Origin: Puccinellia tenuiflora | Taxonomy: Eukaryota; Streptophyta; Magnoliopsida; Poales; Poaceae | Reading direction: 5' to 3' | Assembly: GCA_012064385.1 (NCBI GenBank) | Contig: QRDG01001914.1 | Coordinates: 930,001 to 994,000 of the forward strand | DNA length: 64,000 nt | Part shown: piece after piece, positions 46,401-57,610 of the stretch | Position numbering within the stretch: the first letter of the stretch is position 1 | How the letters are laid out: each line of letters opens with the position of its first letter | Position numbers and translations under genes: made by a program | Notes under the pieces: generated by a model | Database searches by the model: none | What the model was told of the DNA's origin: nothing | Seen by the model: the letters and a program-made list of their open reading frames with translations, nothing else

Positions 46401-47708
46401 TATTGTACAGAAAATTCCGTATGTCAAAACAAAAAGTGTTCAACAGCAAAGTTGTAGATAAGGGTTAGATCAACCTTCTCACCAAAGGAATTTCAATTTG
46501 AAGAACCGAGCACGAAGAGATCTAAGAATGACGACTTCAGATCGGAAGGATTGCGATTCGAAATTCTACCTCCACAGTTGATGAAAAGAGTCGAGGCCTC
46601 TCGGGATGGAAAGATATTGAACAGATCTACAATACTGATTCAGCCTCCGGTGCGATTCGAGATCGTTTTGGTGGGTAAATAAACGAAAAACGATTTCGCT
46701 GGTTAGGGTTTCGGTGGAACGAAAAGGGAAAGAGAGATGACGGCGGCTACAGGGGTTTAAATAGGCCAAGGGTCAGTGGAAAAGATTGATCTCGAAGTTA
46801 TCAACGCGTAGGATCAAGCGGATCCGGATTTAAAGTTATATTTCTCAAGATAATCGTGTTTGAGTGGAAAGTGTTTGAAAAACCTAAAATTTCCTGGAGT
46901 CAGGGTTCGAACCCGAGCTGGTTCGCTCGGTCCGGCTGGGCTAGCTGTACACGCACGAGTTGGGCTGTGTCTTGGCCCAACTAGCTCGGCCGGCTGATTT
47001 TTTTATTGTTTAAAACATTTTTCTTTATTCTATTTACTGTTTCCTTCATAACTTTTGTTTTAAAAGTCCAAAACAACTCAAACCAGTTTCTAAAAATTTG
47101 TAAAAAACAAAACCTGTCTGTTAGAACTTTCAAATACACTTTTCCAAAACATTTCAAAATTCGAATTTCAAATAATGTATAAAGGTTTAATTAGACCTTT
47201 ATGCTAAATTTTATAAGTAGGATTTTATAAATTCCTTTTGAACTTAAATTTAAAATCCATACCAAAATATCACTCAAAAGATAATTTTGCATAAAACTCA
47301 TTTTTTTAAAAAAAAAAGGTTTGCTAAAAGAATTCAAAACTTATTTTAAAATCCAAATAAATATTTTCTTTCAAAAACAAAACTATAAAACTTGAAAGTA
47401 TAGAATAGGTAAGTAATAGAATAACTTCCAATACATACAAACAAATCACAACCAAACATTTCACTCAAAGAAGTATACCACAATACTTCAAAATAATATT
47501 TTGGACATAGATAGTCCTTTTAATATATTTTCTTAAATATGTTTTCAAATGAAATTATTATTCCCACTTTGAAATATCAAAATGCAAACAAAGCTATATG
47601 ATGATGAATGCATGCATGGATTTTCTTTTTAAAGCAAAATACATAATAGTTTTCAAAAGTTTGAAATTTTTTTGATTTTTCATTTTTTTGAAAACCTGGG
47701 ATGTTACA
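43442..47708 (-). repeat. 5' LTR of the LARD-like element
   Basis: 4267 bp, without the MITE. The join at about 47226 (TTTTATAAATTCC) shows the empty site of the MITE insertion found in the other LTR. Confidence 0.92.
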
Positions 47709-47713
47709 GAAGA

Positions 47714-48550
47714 ACATGAAGAAAGAATATGTGAACTTGAGGGTTTCGCTCGTGATGATGCTAATAGGATAGCAGAGCTTGAGGAAGCCCTAGATAGTGC
47801 ACTATGTCTTAAAGATTCTATTGAGGAAATCTCCACTTTAGATCTATCTAAAATGATGGGTGACCGTGATCATGCACTATGTAAGCTTAAGGAATTCATG
47901 GATGAAAATGACAACATTATGAATGGTCACAATGAACTACTTAAGGATTTTGAGCATCTTGAGAAAGCTCACATGGCACTCTCAAGAGAGCTCAAGGTTC
48001 TTAAGGAGTCACATGACAACTCTCAAAATAAGGATGTAAATGAAAATGCTTGTGCCACTAACCCCTTGTGTGTCAAAGCATCTCTCATATTGGAGAACAA
48101 TAGGTTGAAGGCTCAACTTGAGAAAGGACTAGTGTCTTGCATCCAGGAGAAAAGAACCTCAATAATCTTTTGAGAAATCAAAGGAGAGTTGTGGGTAAGG
48201 AAGGACTTGGATTTGGAGTCACATCCAAGAAGACCAATGAGAAGAAGAAACCAACTCCCTCCACTAATGCTATTGTTTTTGTGAAGGAGGGGGAGTTGGC
48301 TAATGATGAAGATGAATTCGATATCCTTGCTAAGAGCATTGCTTCTAAGAACACATCTTCCCACAACAATTTTGCGGGAAAATATAATCCATCTTATGTG
48401 CTTTTGAAATCTAATAATGGACATGTTTATGCAAAATATGTCGGCACTTCATATGGTAGTGATTATAGTTCTACTATTTGGGTTCCCAAGACCCTTGTGA
48501 CTAACAAAAGAGGACCCATCAAAACATGGGGACCTAAGTCAAGAACTTGA
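47714..48550 (+). pseudogene. Copia gag, 3' part
   Basis: The frame continues from 36247 across one GAAGA copy and encodes a coiled coil (EERICELEGFARDDANRIAEL; further heptads to about 48120). A one-base shift near 48145 moves homology to the frame open from 48137 to 48550, which ends with an IWVPKTLVTNKRGP block typical of Sirevirus gag ends and a TGA. Pol begins in another frame 10 bases later. Confidence 0.85.
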
Positions 48551-48560
48551 TCCATTGTAG

Positions 48561-51500
48561 GTGTGTGCTTCCGGAGGATCATCATGGCTTATTGATAGCG
48601 GTTGTTCCGCACATATGACCGGAAGCAAAGAAGTGTTGAAAGATTTAAAGCATCAACTTCTCAAGATATCTCATGTCACTATTGGTGATGGTTCCGAACT
48701 CAAGGTATTGGGGCACGGCAAGGTGGTCATTTCTCCGGACACGTCCATTGAGAAAGTCCTCCTTGTTGAGTCCCTTGGTTATAATTTACTTTCCGTTTTG
48801 CAACTTTGCGAGTGCAACTTTACCGTTGTCTTTGGACGATATCATGTGCTTATCCTTCACGCAATTTCTCTTAAAGTAGCCTTTGTTGGATTTGTGGAAA
48901 ACCGTATGTATGTAGTGGATTTCTCGAAAGAAACTACACACATTGCCACAAGTCTAATGGCTAAATCCGACGTGGGTTGGCTTTGGCATCGCCGGTTGGG
49001 CCACGTCGGTATGAGAAACTTGCAAACACTTGTGAAGGGTGAGCATGTGGAAGGACTAACAAAAGTGAATTTTTCCAAAGACCGTCCTTGCAGCTCCTGT
49101 GTTGCCGGAAAGATGCATGAGAAGAACCATCCCAAAGTAACAACAATCAACACAACGAGGCCCTTCCAACTCATTCATATGGATTTATTTGGACCTCCTA
49201 CTTATGAAAGCCTTGGTGGCAAGAAATATTGCTTGGTGATTGTTGATGATTATACAAGATACACATGGACTTTCTATATCAAGAAGAAGAGTGAAACTCA
49301 AAGGGAATTCATTGATTGGGCTACCCAAGTACAACGCCAATATGACACAACCATCTTGGCCATAAGAAGTGACAATGGAACCGAGTTTAAGAATTACACC
49401 ATGGATGAATTCTTGAGTGATGAGGGCATTAAACACCAATATTCCGCTGCGTATACCCCTCAACAAAATGGTGTTGCGGAAAGGAAGAACCGGACACTTA
49501 TTGATATGGCAAGAACAATGATGGCCGAATTCAAGTCTCCATATAACTTTTGGGCCGAAGCCATCAACACCGCTTGTCATCTAACCAACCGGCTCTATCT
49601 CCGCCCATTCACTAAAAAGACTCCGTATGAACTTCTTGGTGGTAAAAAGCCGAACCTCTCTTACATTAAAGTTTTTGGTTGCAAATGTCAAGTTTACATT
49701 AAAGGTTCTAAATTACCTAAGTTTGGGCCTAGAACTTTTGAAGGCATATTTGTTGGTTACGCCAAGGATTCCCACACTTATAGGGTCTTCAACATATCCA
49801 CCGGGTGTGTTGAAGAATCTATGAATGTGGTATTCCATGAGGATAATGGCTCCCAAGTGGGGCAAGTTGATCTTGATGATGTAGGTGATGAGCCCTCCTC
49901 CATCGCCATAGGAAGAATGGGTATAGGTCCCCTTATACCCATTGAGGAACCCCTTGTGGCAACGGAGTTGGACTCAAGCTCGACGCAAGTGGAGCCTTCT
50001 ACATCAACCATTGATCAAGCCGCAAACCAAGAACAAGCTCAAGATCTACAAGATGATACCAACCATCATGATAATGATCAAGATCCACCCAATGATAATG
50101 GTGGTCAAGATTTTGGTGATCTCTCACCAAGAACTCCAACCCACTCTCGGATTAATCAAAATCTAGATGAAGGAGATGATGAAGATGCACCTCCAAATGA
50201 GAGACCCTCAGATGCTCTTGCTCGTCGAGTGGCTAGCAAGGCCGTGGCATTACATAAAAAATCTCTCTATCAAAAGAACATCATTGGTGGTCTTGGAAGG
50301 AGTGTGTCCACTCGGAGGCAACTATTACTCTTTTGTGGTGTCCATGCTCATATATCACATTTTGAACCTACCAAGGTGTATGAAGCTCTTGAAGATGAAG
50401 ATTGGGTTCATGCTATGCACGAAGAGCTCCATAACTTTGAGAGAAACAAAGTATGGTCCCTAGTGGAAAGACCCAAGAACCATAATGTGATTGGAACCAA
50501 ATGGGTGTTCAAGAACAAGCAAGATAATCATGGACAAGTGATTCGCAACAAAGCTCGTTTGGTTGCTCAAGGCTACTCTCAAGTCGAAGGACTTGACTAC
50601 GGTGAAACTTTCGCTCCCGTAGCTAGACTTGAATCCATTCGAATATTGCTTGCATTTGCTTCTAGCTATAAATTCACTTTATATCAAATGGATGTTAAAA
50701 GTGCATTTCTAAATGGTCCACTTAATGAGATGGTATATGTTAAACAACCTCCGGGGTTCGAAGATCCCAAGTGTCCTAACCATGTCTACTTACTCCATAA
50801 GGCTTTGTATGGCCTCAAACAAGCCCCACGTGCTTGGTATGATCACTTAAAGGAGTTCCTAGTAGACCGTGGTTTTGCACTTGGGGTAATCGATCCCACA
50901 CTCTTCACCAAGAGTGTAAATGGAGAATTCTTTGTATGCCAAGTATATGTTGATGATATTATATTTGGTTCTACTAATGTCTCTTTTGTAGAACAATTTG
51001 CTAAGCTAATGACAAGCGAATTTGAGATGTCTATGATGGGTGAATTAAGGTTCTTCCTTGGTTTTGAGATTGAGCAATATGACGAAGGAACCTTTATTTG
51101 CCAAGCTAAGTATACTCAAGACATGCTCAAGAAGTTTGATATGTCAAATGCAAGCCCAGTGAGATTTCCAATGGCAACAAACGTGAATCTAACACTAGAT
51201 CACGAAGGTATTCCGGTTGACCAAAAGCTTTATCGTTCTATGATTGGTTCCTTGCTTTATCTTTGTGCATCTAGACCGGATATCATGTTTAGTGTGGGTT
51301 TGTGTGCAAGATTTCAATCTAACCCCAAAGAAAGCCATATGACTGCTGTCAAAAGAATTCTTAGGTACTTGGTTGATACTCCCAATCATGGTCTTTGGTA
51401 TCCTTCAAATACAAGCTTTGATCTTGTGGGGTATTCGGATGCGGATTGGGCCGGTGACAAAGTGACGAGGAAATCAACCTCGGGTGCTTGCCAATTTCTT

Positions 51501-51899
51501 GGTAGGTCACTTGTGTGTTGGTCTTCGAAGAAACAAAATTGCATATCCACCTCCTCCACGGAAGCCGAATATATTGCCGCCGCAAGTTGTTGTTCACAAT
51601 TATTATGGATGAGACAATGTCTTGAGGATTTCGGAATTAAGAAAAAGACATTGCCTCTTTTATGTGATAATGAAAGTGCTATAAGAATTGCTCACAATCC
51701 CGTTCTCCATGGCAAGACAAAGCATATTGAAATACGGTATCATTTTATCCGTGATCATGTGGCCAATGGAGATATCTCTCTTTCATATATCAACACCAAA
51801 GATCAACTCGCCGATATATTCACAAAACCACTTGACGAGAAGAGATTCAAGGAATTGAGGGGAGAAATCAATGTGGTGTGTGCAAGCAACTTTGTTTGA
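48561..51899 (+). CDS. Copia pol polyprotein (protease-integrase-RT-RNase H), intact
   Basis: A 1112-codon open frame without interruption. Order of domains: aspartic protease end with the DSG motif (residues 12-14), the gag-pre-integrase HHCC (H143, H148, C177, C180), integrase core with D208, D271 and E307, RT with KARLVAQGYSQ, DVKSAFLNG, GLKQAPRAWY and YVDD at 796-799, and RNase H with DADWAGD near 960, SSTEAEYIA and the TKHIEIRYHFIRD end. The order integrase before RT makes it copia. The first codons read GTG TGT GCT, and no ATG lies near the 5' end, so translation probably depends on gag-pol stop suppression or frameshifting, as in other Sireviruses. It could supply activity in trans to the gag-only copia at 2727-25271. 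Confidence 0.93.
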   Translation: MCASGGSSWLIDSGCSAHMTGSKEVLKDLKHQLLKISHVTIGDGSELKVLGHGKVVISPDTSIEKVLLVESLGYNLLSVLQLCECNFTVVFGRYHVLILHAISLKVAFVGFVENRMYVVDFSKETTHIATSLMAKSDVGWLWHRRLGHVGMRNLQTLVKGEHVEGLTKVNFSKDRPCSSCVAGKMHEKNHPKVTTINTTRPFQLIHMDLFGPPTYESLGGKKYCLVIVDDYTRYTWTFYIKKKSETQREFIDWATQVQRQYDTTILAIRSDNGTEFKNYTMDEFLSDEGIKHQYSAAYTPQQNGVAERKNRTLIDMARTMMAEFKSPYNFWAEAINTACHLTNRLYLRPFTKKTPYELLGGKKPNLSYIKVFGCKCQVYIKGSKLPKFGPRTFEGIFVGYAKDSHTYRVFNISTGCVEESMNVVFHEDNGSQVGQVDLDDVGDEPSSIAIGRMGIGPLIPIEEPLVATELDSSSTQVEPSTSTIDQAANQEQAQDLQDDTNHHDNDQDPPNDNGGQDFGDLSPRTPTHSRINQNLDEGDDEDAPPNERPSDALARRVASKAVALHKKSLYQKNIIGGLGRSVSTRRQLLLFCGVHAHISHFEPTKVYEALEDEDWVHAMHEELHNFERNKVWSLVERPKNHNVIGTKWVFKNKQDNHGQVIRNKARLVAQGYSQVEGLDYGETFAPVARLESIRILLAFASSYKFTLYQMDVKSAFLNGPLNEMVYVKQPPGFEDPKCPNHVYLLHKALYGLKQAPRAWYDHLKEFLVDRGFALGVIDPTLFTKSVNGEFFVCQVYVDDIIFGSTNVSFVEQFAKLMTSEFEMSMMGELRFFLGFEIEQYDEGTFICQAKYTQDMLKKFDMSNASPVRFPMATNVNLTLDHEGIPVDQKLYRSMIGSLLYLCASRPDIMFSVGLCARFQSNPKESHMTAVKRILRYLVDTPNHGLWYPSNTSFDLVGYSDADWAGDKVTRKSTSGACQFLGRSLVCWSSKKQNCISTSSTEAEYIAAASCCSQLLWMRQCLEDFGIKKKTLPLLCDNESAIRIAHNPVLHGKTKHIEIRYHFIRDHVANGDISLSYINTKDQLADIFTKPLDEKRFKELRGEINVVCASNFV

Positions 51900-52361
51900 T
51901 TAAGAATCTTGGATACACACCTCTATTAGAAGTTTTATTTGAATTCTAGATGTAGGCATGGATTTAGGGGGAGTGTTGTCCTAATCCATTGGACTCCTCC
52001 TCCCCCCATTATGCAAATAGCAATGTTTTCATTGATGACTCAAGAATATTCACATATGAGCTTAAATGATGAGTTTTGGTTATGCACCCAAGATATATCT
52101 TCGCGGTGGCATGCCATACACTCATATATGGTGGCCTAGGCCACCGACATTTTCTCAAATACACTCATATTTTCTCATTTGCCATCTTCGTATTTCAAAT
52201 TTCTATTTTTACGTGGAGTTTACATCATGTTTTGCATCTCCCCCGGATCACACAATGGTTGCTCTATGGTATTTCTAATGATACAAAGTGCTCGGAAGTC
52301 AAGAAAATCAAAACAAGCAAAAATGGATGAAGGCGGAGAAAAACTGTGCCTTCCTGGGTTG
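51900..52361 (+). other. Post-pol spacer of the pol-intact copia
   Basis: Non-coding. GGATTTAGGGGGAGTG near 51960 resembles an internal polypurine tract of the kind found downstream of pol in Sireviruses. Confidence 0.5.
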
Positions 52362-52580
52362 GGCCGGCCTCTGACCCGGCCCAGGCCGGTTTCCAGGCCG
52401 GCTCGCTCGGGTCCTAGCCCGGCCTCACGCCCGGCCCCGGCCGGCTCCCAGGCCGGCTCCCTCGGGAACTAGCCCGGCCTCCCGCCCGGCCTTGGCCGGT
52501 TCCCAGGCCGGCTGGCTCGGGTGCCAAACCGGCCTCACGGCCGGCCCCGGCCGGTTCCCAGGCCGGCGTGCCTGGGAACT
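52362..52580 (+). repeat. GGCCGG-rich repeat block upstream of ORF3
   Basis: Units of about 55 bp built from CAGGCCGGCTCGCTCGGG, CTAGCCCGGCCTC and CCCGGCC follow each other about four times. The block is not a copy of the LTR block at 33416-33745 but has the same GGCCGG/CCAGGCCGG vocabulary and unit length. Confidence 0.85.
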
Positions 52581-52847
52581 TAACTGCACAAGGGGTGCTC
52601 GACCTAGGGTTATTTCACTTCTTCCCCTACATGCCTCTCATCTCCATTGTTGCCCTCTTCCCAAACTCAAGCTCCTCCACCCTCCCTTTCATGTGAACCA
52701 CAACCAACTCCTTTCCTTCCACAAATCGGTGAGAGAATCACCCGATCTCTCATCCTATCCACATACTTTCCCCGTTTGTGTGCCGATTTGAGGTGGATCT
52801 TCTCCTTAGATTGGTGTGTTCTTGAGGTTCCTCTCTCAAGATTTGAG

Positions 52848-54344
52848 ATGGACGATTGGGGTGATGATTGGGAGGAGTTCCCACAGTCAAGCAAGGCCGG
52901 AGCAGCCAAGGGGAGCAAGACGTTTGATGGGCTTGATGATATTGTGGATGACTATGATGCTCAATCCTCCATGCCCAAGACCAAGAGACTCAAGAAGGCC
53001 GCGGTCAGAAAAGGCAAATCCAAGCAAGCTCCCAAGCCAATGGGAAATCCTCCGCCTCCGCCTCTCGTGAACCCCGATGAACCGGTACGTGCTACTTGGG
53101 TCAAAGTGCCTACTCTCGAGTTTGAGCAAGATCGCTTGGTCTTCAACCCCTATGCATTTGGCCATAGCACCTGTCCGGATGACCCTAGATTCTACTGCAA
53201 GATGCATCAGCAAATATATCATCAATGCATTAATAAGAAGAAGAACAAGCATGTGCCCACCTCTTATTTCAGTCTAGAGCATACTAGGGAGGTTTGGCCA
53301 GATGTGATGGAGCTTATGGATTACCATCAAATTTCCAAGCTCATGACAGTTAGCACACCGTATTCCCCTGAGTTACTCAAACAATTCTATGCCACTGTTC
53401 ATTTCTCCACCGTGCCCAAGAGAACTATGACTTGGATGTGTCACACTACAGTTTGCACGGCTACTCTGGCAGAGTTTGGGGAATTATTTCAGCTTGAGGA
53501 ACTTCCTTTTGCTCCATGCTATAGTCGTCTCCATTGCTCAAAAGTTATGCCGGCTGAGGTTGGGATTCGTCATTGCTATCCACCGGGGATAGGGCTCCGT
53601 GGAAAGATTTCCAAGACTTCTTGGATGTATCATTACTGGAGAGTTGTTCATGGCATCCTGAGAAACAATCTCAATTGCAAATATGGAGAAAAGGGTGAAG
53701 TTCGCCAACGGATGATCAATCTTCTAAACCAGATTGTTCCTCTCTACATGAGAAAGAAGCAAATTGATATTCTTGACTACATATGGCAAGAGATGCGCTT
53801 GGTGGTCCTTAGGAACAAGGTTCCCATTTATGGTCCTTATCTGCAGACCCTTTTCAACACCAAGTTAAGTCCTGAGGTGATTGAGTCATATGATATGTAT
53901 GTGCCTTCTCTTGTTACTATACCTGCTCCTCCTCCAGATGCACCTGTCTATGTTCCTCCATATCGTGGTCAGAACGATGAAGATGAGGATGGTGAGGTTC
54001 CTAAGAAGCAAAATGTTATCATCAAAGCACTCAAGAAGATGAACTGCTTCTTTGCTGTGCAAAGGAAATCTGACTACAAGGCCTATGCCAAACAAAAGAG
54101 CTACAATCGCAATCAGCGTGCCATTATGACTCAGCTCAACCTTCCTGTTGGTCCTTCAAGCTCAGAGGAAGTCTCAGAGGGCACCTATATGGCACAGAAT
54201 GAGTACACCTTCTGGTTTGGCGATGACGCCTCTTCTCTTGCTCCATATTGGCAAGGGGACCCTGGTCAGTCGAGCTCCGGTCCAGCTGCACATGATGATG
54301 AGTATGATGTTGAGGATGAAGAGGAGGATGATGATGAAGAGTGA
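52848..54344 (+). CDS. ORF3 of the pol-intact copia, 498 aa, unknown function
   Basis: ATG 52848 (MDDWGDDWEE) is preferred over an upstream in-frame ATG at 52647 because the longer N-terminus lies in leader-like sequence. The protein has an acidic start, a Lys-rich stretch (RLKKAAVRKGKSK), a Pro run, a central domain with Cys/His/Trp-rich blocks (MHQQIYHQC, TREVWPDVMELM, LLKQFYATVHF, TMTWMCHTT), a C-terminal Tyr/Lys part and a long Asp/Glu tail. The FYA-type block recalls the plant transposon-protein families found in Athila and similar elements; that link is tentative. I see no signal peptide or membrane helix, so an envelope role, suggested by the position between pol and LTR, is not supported. 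The frame is intact. Confidence 0.7.
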   Translation: MDDWGDDWEEFPQSSKAGAAKGSKTFDGLDDIVDDYDAQSSMPKTKRLKKAAVRKGKSKQAPKPMGNPPPPPLVNPDEPVRATWVKVPTLEFEQDRLVFNPYAFGHSTCPDDPRFYCKMHQQIYHQCINKKKNKHVPTSYFSLEHTREVWPDVMELMDYHQISKLMTVSTPYSPELLKQFYATVHFSTVPKRTMTWMCHTTVCTATLAEFGELFQLEELPFAPCYSRLHCSKVMPAEVGIRHCYPPGIGLRGKISKTSWMYHYWRVVHGILRNNLNCKYGEKGEVRQRMINLLNQIVPLYMRKKQIDILDYIWQEMRLVVLRNKVPIYGPYLQTLFNTKLSPEVIESYDMYVPSLVTIPAPPPDAPVYVPPYRGQNDEDEDGEVPKKQNVIIKALKKMNCFFAVQRKSDYKAYAKQKSYNRNQRAIMTQLNLPVGPSSSEEVSEGTYMAQNEYTFWFGDDASSLAPYWQGDPGQSSSGPAAHDDEYDVEDEEEDDDEE

Positions 54345-54912
54345 TCATGGCTCTCACTGCTGTTTCTCCCTTTTTGGTGTCTTGATGCCAAAGGGGGAGA
54401 GATTACTATCCGGGGATTTGCATTACATTTGCGTCTTCATCGTTTGTGTTTCCTTCGTTTGTGTTTCCTTTCTCATTTGCATGTCTCTTAAGTGAACTCT
54501 ATTCGTGAACTCTATTTGTGAACTCTATGTGCTATGTCTCTATTGTAAGGATAATCCTGGACCTCCAATATTTATTGTAAGGATAATCTTGGATCCTCGT
54601 TATGTTATTGTAAGGATTTCCTCCATCTATTATCTATTCTTGCGAAGTGATATTATTCCAAGGTGAGAAAAGTGCTCTTCCCATATGAGGACTATGGTAA
54701 GAACTACCGTATGCCTTTATTTACTATCTATCACTTGTTCCCATTTGCTCACATAGTATATATATGTCTATCTATCACTTGAGCAATGTTTTTGTTGAAA
54801 ACCTTGTTGGCTTGAAAGCTCTAGGGGAGTTTCACTCAAAATTTAGACATGCTTAAATGAGACTTATTTTGCAAATCCTTGTGTTGTCATCAAACATCAA
54901 AAAGGGGGAGAT
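54345..54912 (+). other. Region from ORF3 to the 3' LTR with polypurine tracts
   Basis: Contains AAAGGGGGAGAG near 54390 and the functional-looking AAAAAGGGGGAGAT directly before the LTR at 54913, i.e. at least two polypurine tracts. A TTTGTGTTTCC(TT) phrase and TATTGTAAGGAT phrases repeat a few times. Confidence 0.7.
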
Positions 54913-56221
54913 TGAAAGGACATTGTCCGATAATCTTGTTTTGATGTTTGATTACAACACTTGGAAGTATTTAACATACTCTCTAGTATCAACAGGAAAT
55001 ATGCAAAAAGGAAGAAATGCCGTATTGTCGGAAATGCAACAGGAAAGAAAGGGCGTTCAGCAGGCTGGCCGGCCCCCAGACCGGCCTAGGCCGGGCTCCA
55101 GGCCAGAGCAATCTGGTGGGGGTCCGGCCCCCAAACCGGCCTAGGCCGGAGTCCTGGCCGGGCTCGTCTGGTGGGGGTCCGGCCCCCAGACCGGCCTTGG
55201 CCGGGCTCCAGGCCGGCGGCGTCTGGTGGGGGTCCGGCCCCCAGGCCGGCCTTGGCCGGGCTCCAGGCCGGCGGCGTCTGGTGGGGGTCCGGCCCCCAGG
55301 CCGGCCCAGGCCGGCGGCCCTGCTTGTTCCAGTTTGATGATTGTGGGCCGGCCCCCTGGCCGGCCTGGGCCGACCTCCAGACCGGGCACCCTTTATGTCC
55401 AAACGGCTACATTTCGGGAGGGGGTACTTATACCCCTCCATCTACCTCGGGACAACTACCACGACCAAAAGAAGAACACCGCCATTGTTTGAAAGCTTCA
55501 AATCGATAGATCTCCCTCTCTAGCCACTCAATCACTTAGTCCTTTGGAGATTTGAGAGAGGAGACCTAGATCTACACTTCAACCAAACCAATTTGATTTC
55601 CCCCTTGATTTGTGAGAGGGGGCTTGCTACTCTTGGTGTTCATTGGAACCCTAAGAGGTTGTGGTCCTTCGGAGCTTTGGGAGCTACGAAGACTTTGCCG
55701 GGAGCCACCAATTAAGTTGTGGTGCGTGCCCCGGCCTTGGGCATCGAGTCTTGGCGGCTCGGTGCATTTGGTGAAGACCCTCCAACTTGTGGAGTGTGCT
55801 TCATCCTTGTAAAGGTTCTAGTTGTCAACCTCAACGGCAACATAGTGACAAGTGCCTCGCCACATCGGTGGTAAGTCACAACGGAGATACGGTGTGCCAT
55901 ATCAAGGCTACACGGTGTTTCACTTTGGTGAACACCGCGCCGCTCCAACGGAGATTAGCTTCCATTGGGAAGTGAACTTCGGGATAAATCTTCGTGTCAT
56001 CTTGTTGCTTATCTTTGCACTTACCTTTACTTGTTAGCACTAGCTTACTATATCTATATCTTGTGCTAGTGATCTTTGCTCATCATATAAGGTTGTTCAC
56101 CTAGTTGCATATTCTAGAGAACTTATATTTGAGCAATATTCTTTTAAAACGAAAAAGAAGTAAAATTTGTAGTTAACCTATTCACCCCCCCCCCCTCTAG
56201 TTAACCTCATCGATCCTTTCA
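54913..56221 (+). repeat. 3' LTR of the pol-intact copia
   Basis: 1309-bp match to 33263-34578, lacking 12 bp in the GC block and having a longer C-run near the end. Confidence 0.93.
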
Positions 56222-57541
56222 CCATGTAACCTCATGGTGCGTCGTTGCTTCTGTTGAGATTGCTCTGCCAGAGGAGCTAATAGACAGAGATCACTGACTG
56301 TGCCAGAAGAACTGCTGATGTGTGATGTTCTGGCATCATCATCACTCTGTAGCACTTCCAGAAGTTCCTCAATGATGTGCAATGGTATCTGATCTGGACA
56401 TTTGTGTGTGTGGCTCCATTTCTGACCACACGTAAAACAGAGGCCCTTGGTCTTGCGGTAAGCCCTGAGTGCCTCCAGCTTCTCGTCCCAACGATGTCCA
56501 TCCAACTTCTTGGTCTCATCAGCACGCCCAGATTTGTGATTGTCAGTATTATGGTGGTACTGTTTGTGCTTGTCTTTGTGAGAGCTCTTGTGGGAAGTAC
56601 ACAATTGCTCAGCCTCCAACTCTGTTTCCTGCAATCGAGCCAACAAACTAGCAGATTCTGTGTCTTCTGGACAATGTAAAACAACTGCAGTGCGAATATC
56701 AGCACGCAAACCAGCTAAATAACGTTCCACAAAGAACACCTGACTAGTAAAAGGATCTTCTAAGAGCAACTGGTGTTTAAGGGTGTCAAAACGAGTGGTG
56801 TACTCCTCTACTGTGCTAGTCTGACGAACAGCTAACATCTGGCGCATATAGAACGTGTGTTTGCTTTTGCCCCAGCGAGTGACAACTGCTGTGCAAAGCT
56901 CATCCCAGTGAACAATTTTGTGTCGTTTCTGCACAGTTTTAAGCCACAGAGCGGCATTGCCTATCATGTTCAGTGCAGCAAATTTTACTTTCATGTGTGA
57001 GGAAACTCCATAGATCTCGAAGTAGAGGTTGCAATTATCGATCCAGATTTGATAATCGTCAGTCGTCACCATCAAACTTCGGAAAATCCATCTTAGGTGT
57101 GCTAGTGAACGGCCTGTGCGAGTGATATCGAAGGCCTCCTGGGTCAGATTCTGTGTCGAACACAAGGGATGCAGATCGAGATGTACCATGAGCGGGAGGA
57201 GGATCGGGTGGTCGATTGACCCCCAAGTCCTGCCCCCGTGTCACATCTGCATCGCGGCGCCCTTGGGGCTGTTTGTCGGTGTTGACGTGGACGGCGTTGG
57301 TCGCCGGCGTGGTCGGTGCCGTTGCCGCGTCGCCGGGTCGTCTCGCCGTGTGTCCTGACTCGAGGAGGCCCAGGCGCGAAGCCGTGTCCTCCGCGTGCAG
57401 CTGGAGCAGCGACGTGCTCTTCGTCAAATCCGCGGTGGTCTTGTTCACCGTCTCCATCCAGTTAGCGAGGCCGCGCATCTTCTCGGCGATCTCGTCCAAC
57501 TTGGCGTTGGTGGTGGTGTTTTGCTCCTCCACTGTGGTCAT
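56222..57541 (-). pseudogene. Gag of the minus-strand gypsy
   Basis: On the minus strand the frame starts at ATG 57541 (MTTVEEQNTTT) with a coiled coil and a Pro/Arg-rich linker ending DFPKFDGDD. A short duplication near 57060 shifts the frame, after which YQIWIDNCNLYFEIY, a capsid-like WDELCTAVVTRWG and a zinc knuckle CFTCGQKWSHTHKC follow. The end (RTMRLHG) is cut by the copia insertion and resumes at 33257 with the protease. Gag would form the particle and bind RNA. Confidence 0.88.
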
Positions 57542-57610
57542 GGCGGAAGCGATTTGACTCTCCACCACAGTGGGCTTCTTCCTGGATGCCAGATCGGCCG
57601 GGGGATCGAA

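Larger units (their letters stand above)
36253..47708 (-). mobile_element. LARD-like giant-LTR retrotransposon, minus strand, non-autonomous
   Basis: The LTRs are 4671 bp (36253-40923, including a MITE) and 4267 bp (43442-47708), bounded by TSD GAAGA (36248-36252, 47709-47713). On the minus strand it begins TGTAACATCCCAGG and ends GGTCCGCTACA. The PBS complement GCTCTGATACCA is at 43428-43439 and a purine tract (GGGTGGTAGTA on the minus strand) abuts the other LTR. The 2.5-kb interior encodes one ORF of 272 aa (42428-43246) and no pol. LTRs over 4 kb around a short, pol-less interior fit the LARD class. The LTRs are nearly identical outside the MITE, so this is among the youngest insertions. 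Confidence 0.92.
33263..56221 (+). mobile_element. Sirevirus-like Ty1/copia element with intact pol and a third ORF
   Basis: TGAAAGGACATTG at 33263 and ...ATCCTTTCA at 56221 bound the element; the TSD is CCATG (33258-33262, 56222-56226). Layout: LTR, Met-type PBS, gag (frameshifted, split by a LARD-like element), pol of 1112 codons, a GC-rich repeat block, ORF3 of 498 codons, polypurine tract, LTR. On the minus strand the gypsy gag-protease frame is continuous across the site. LTR divergence by eye is about 1%, so it is recent. Net length without the nested element is about 11.5 kb. Confidence 0.93.

Noticed and set aside
52647..54344. Longer 565-aa version of ORF3, and its reading as an envelope protein
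   Set aside because: The first 67 residues fall in leader-like sequence with no conserved look, and no signal peptide or membrane helix is visible in either version.
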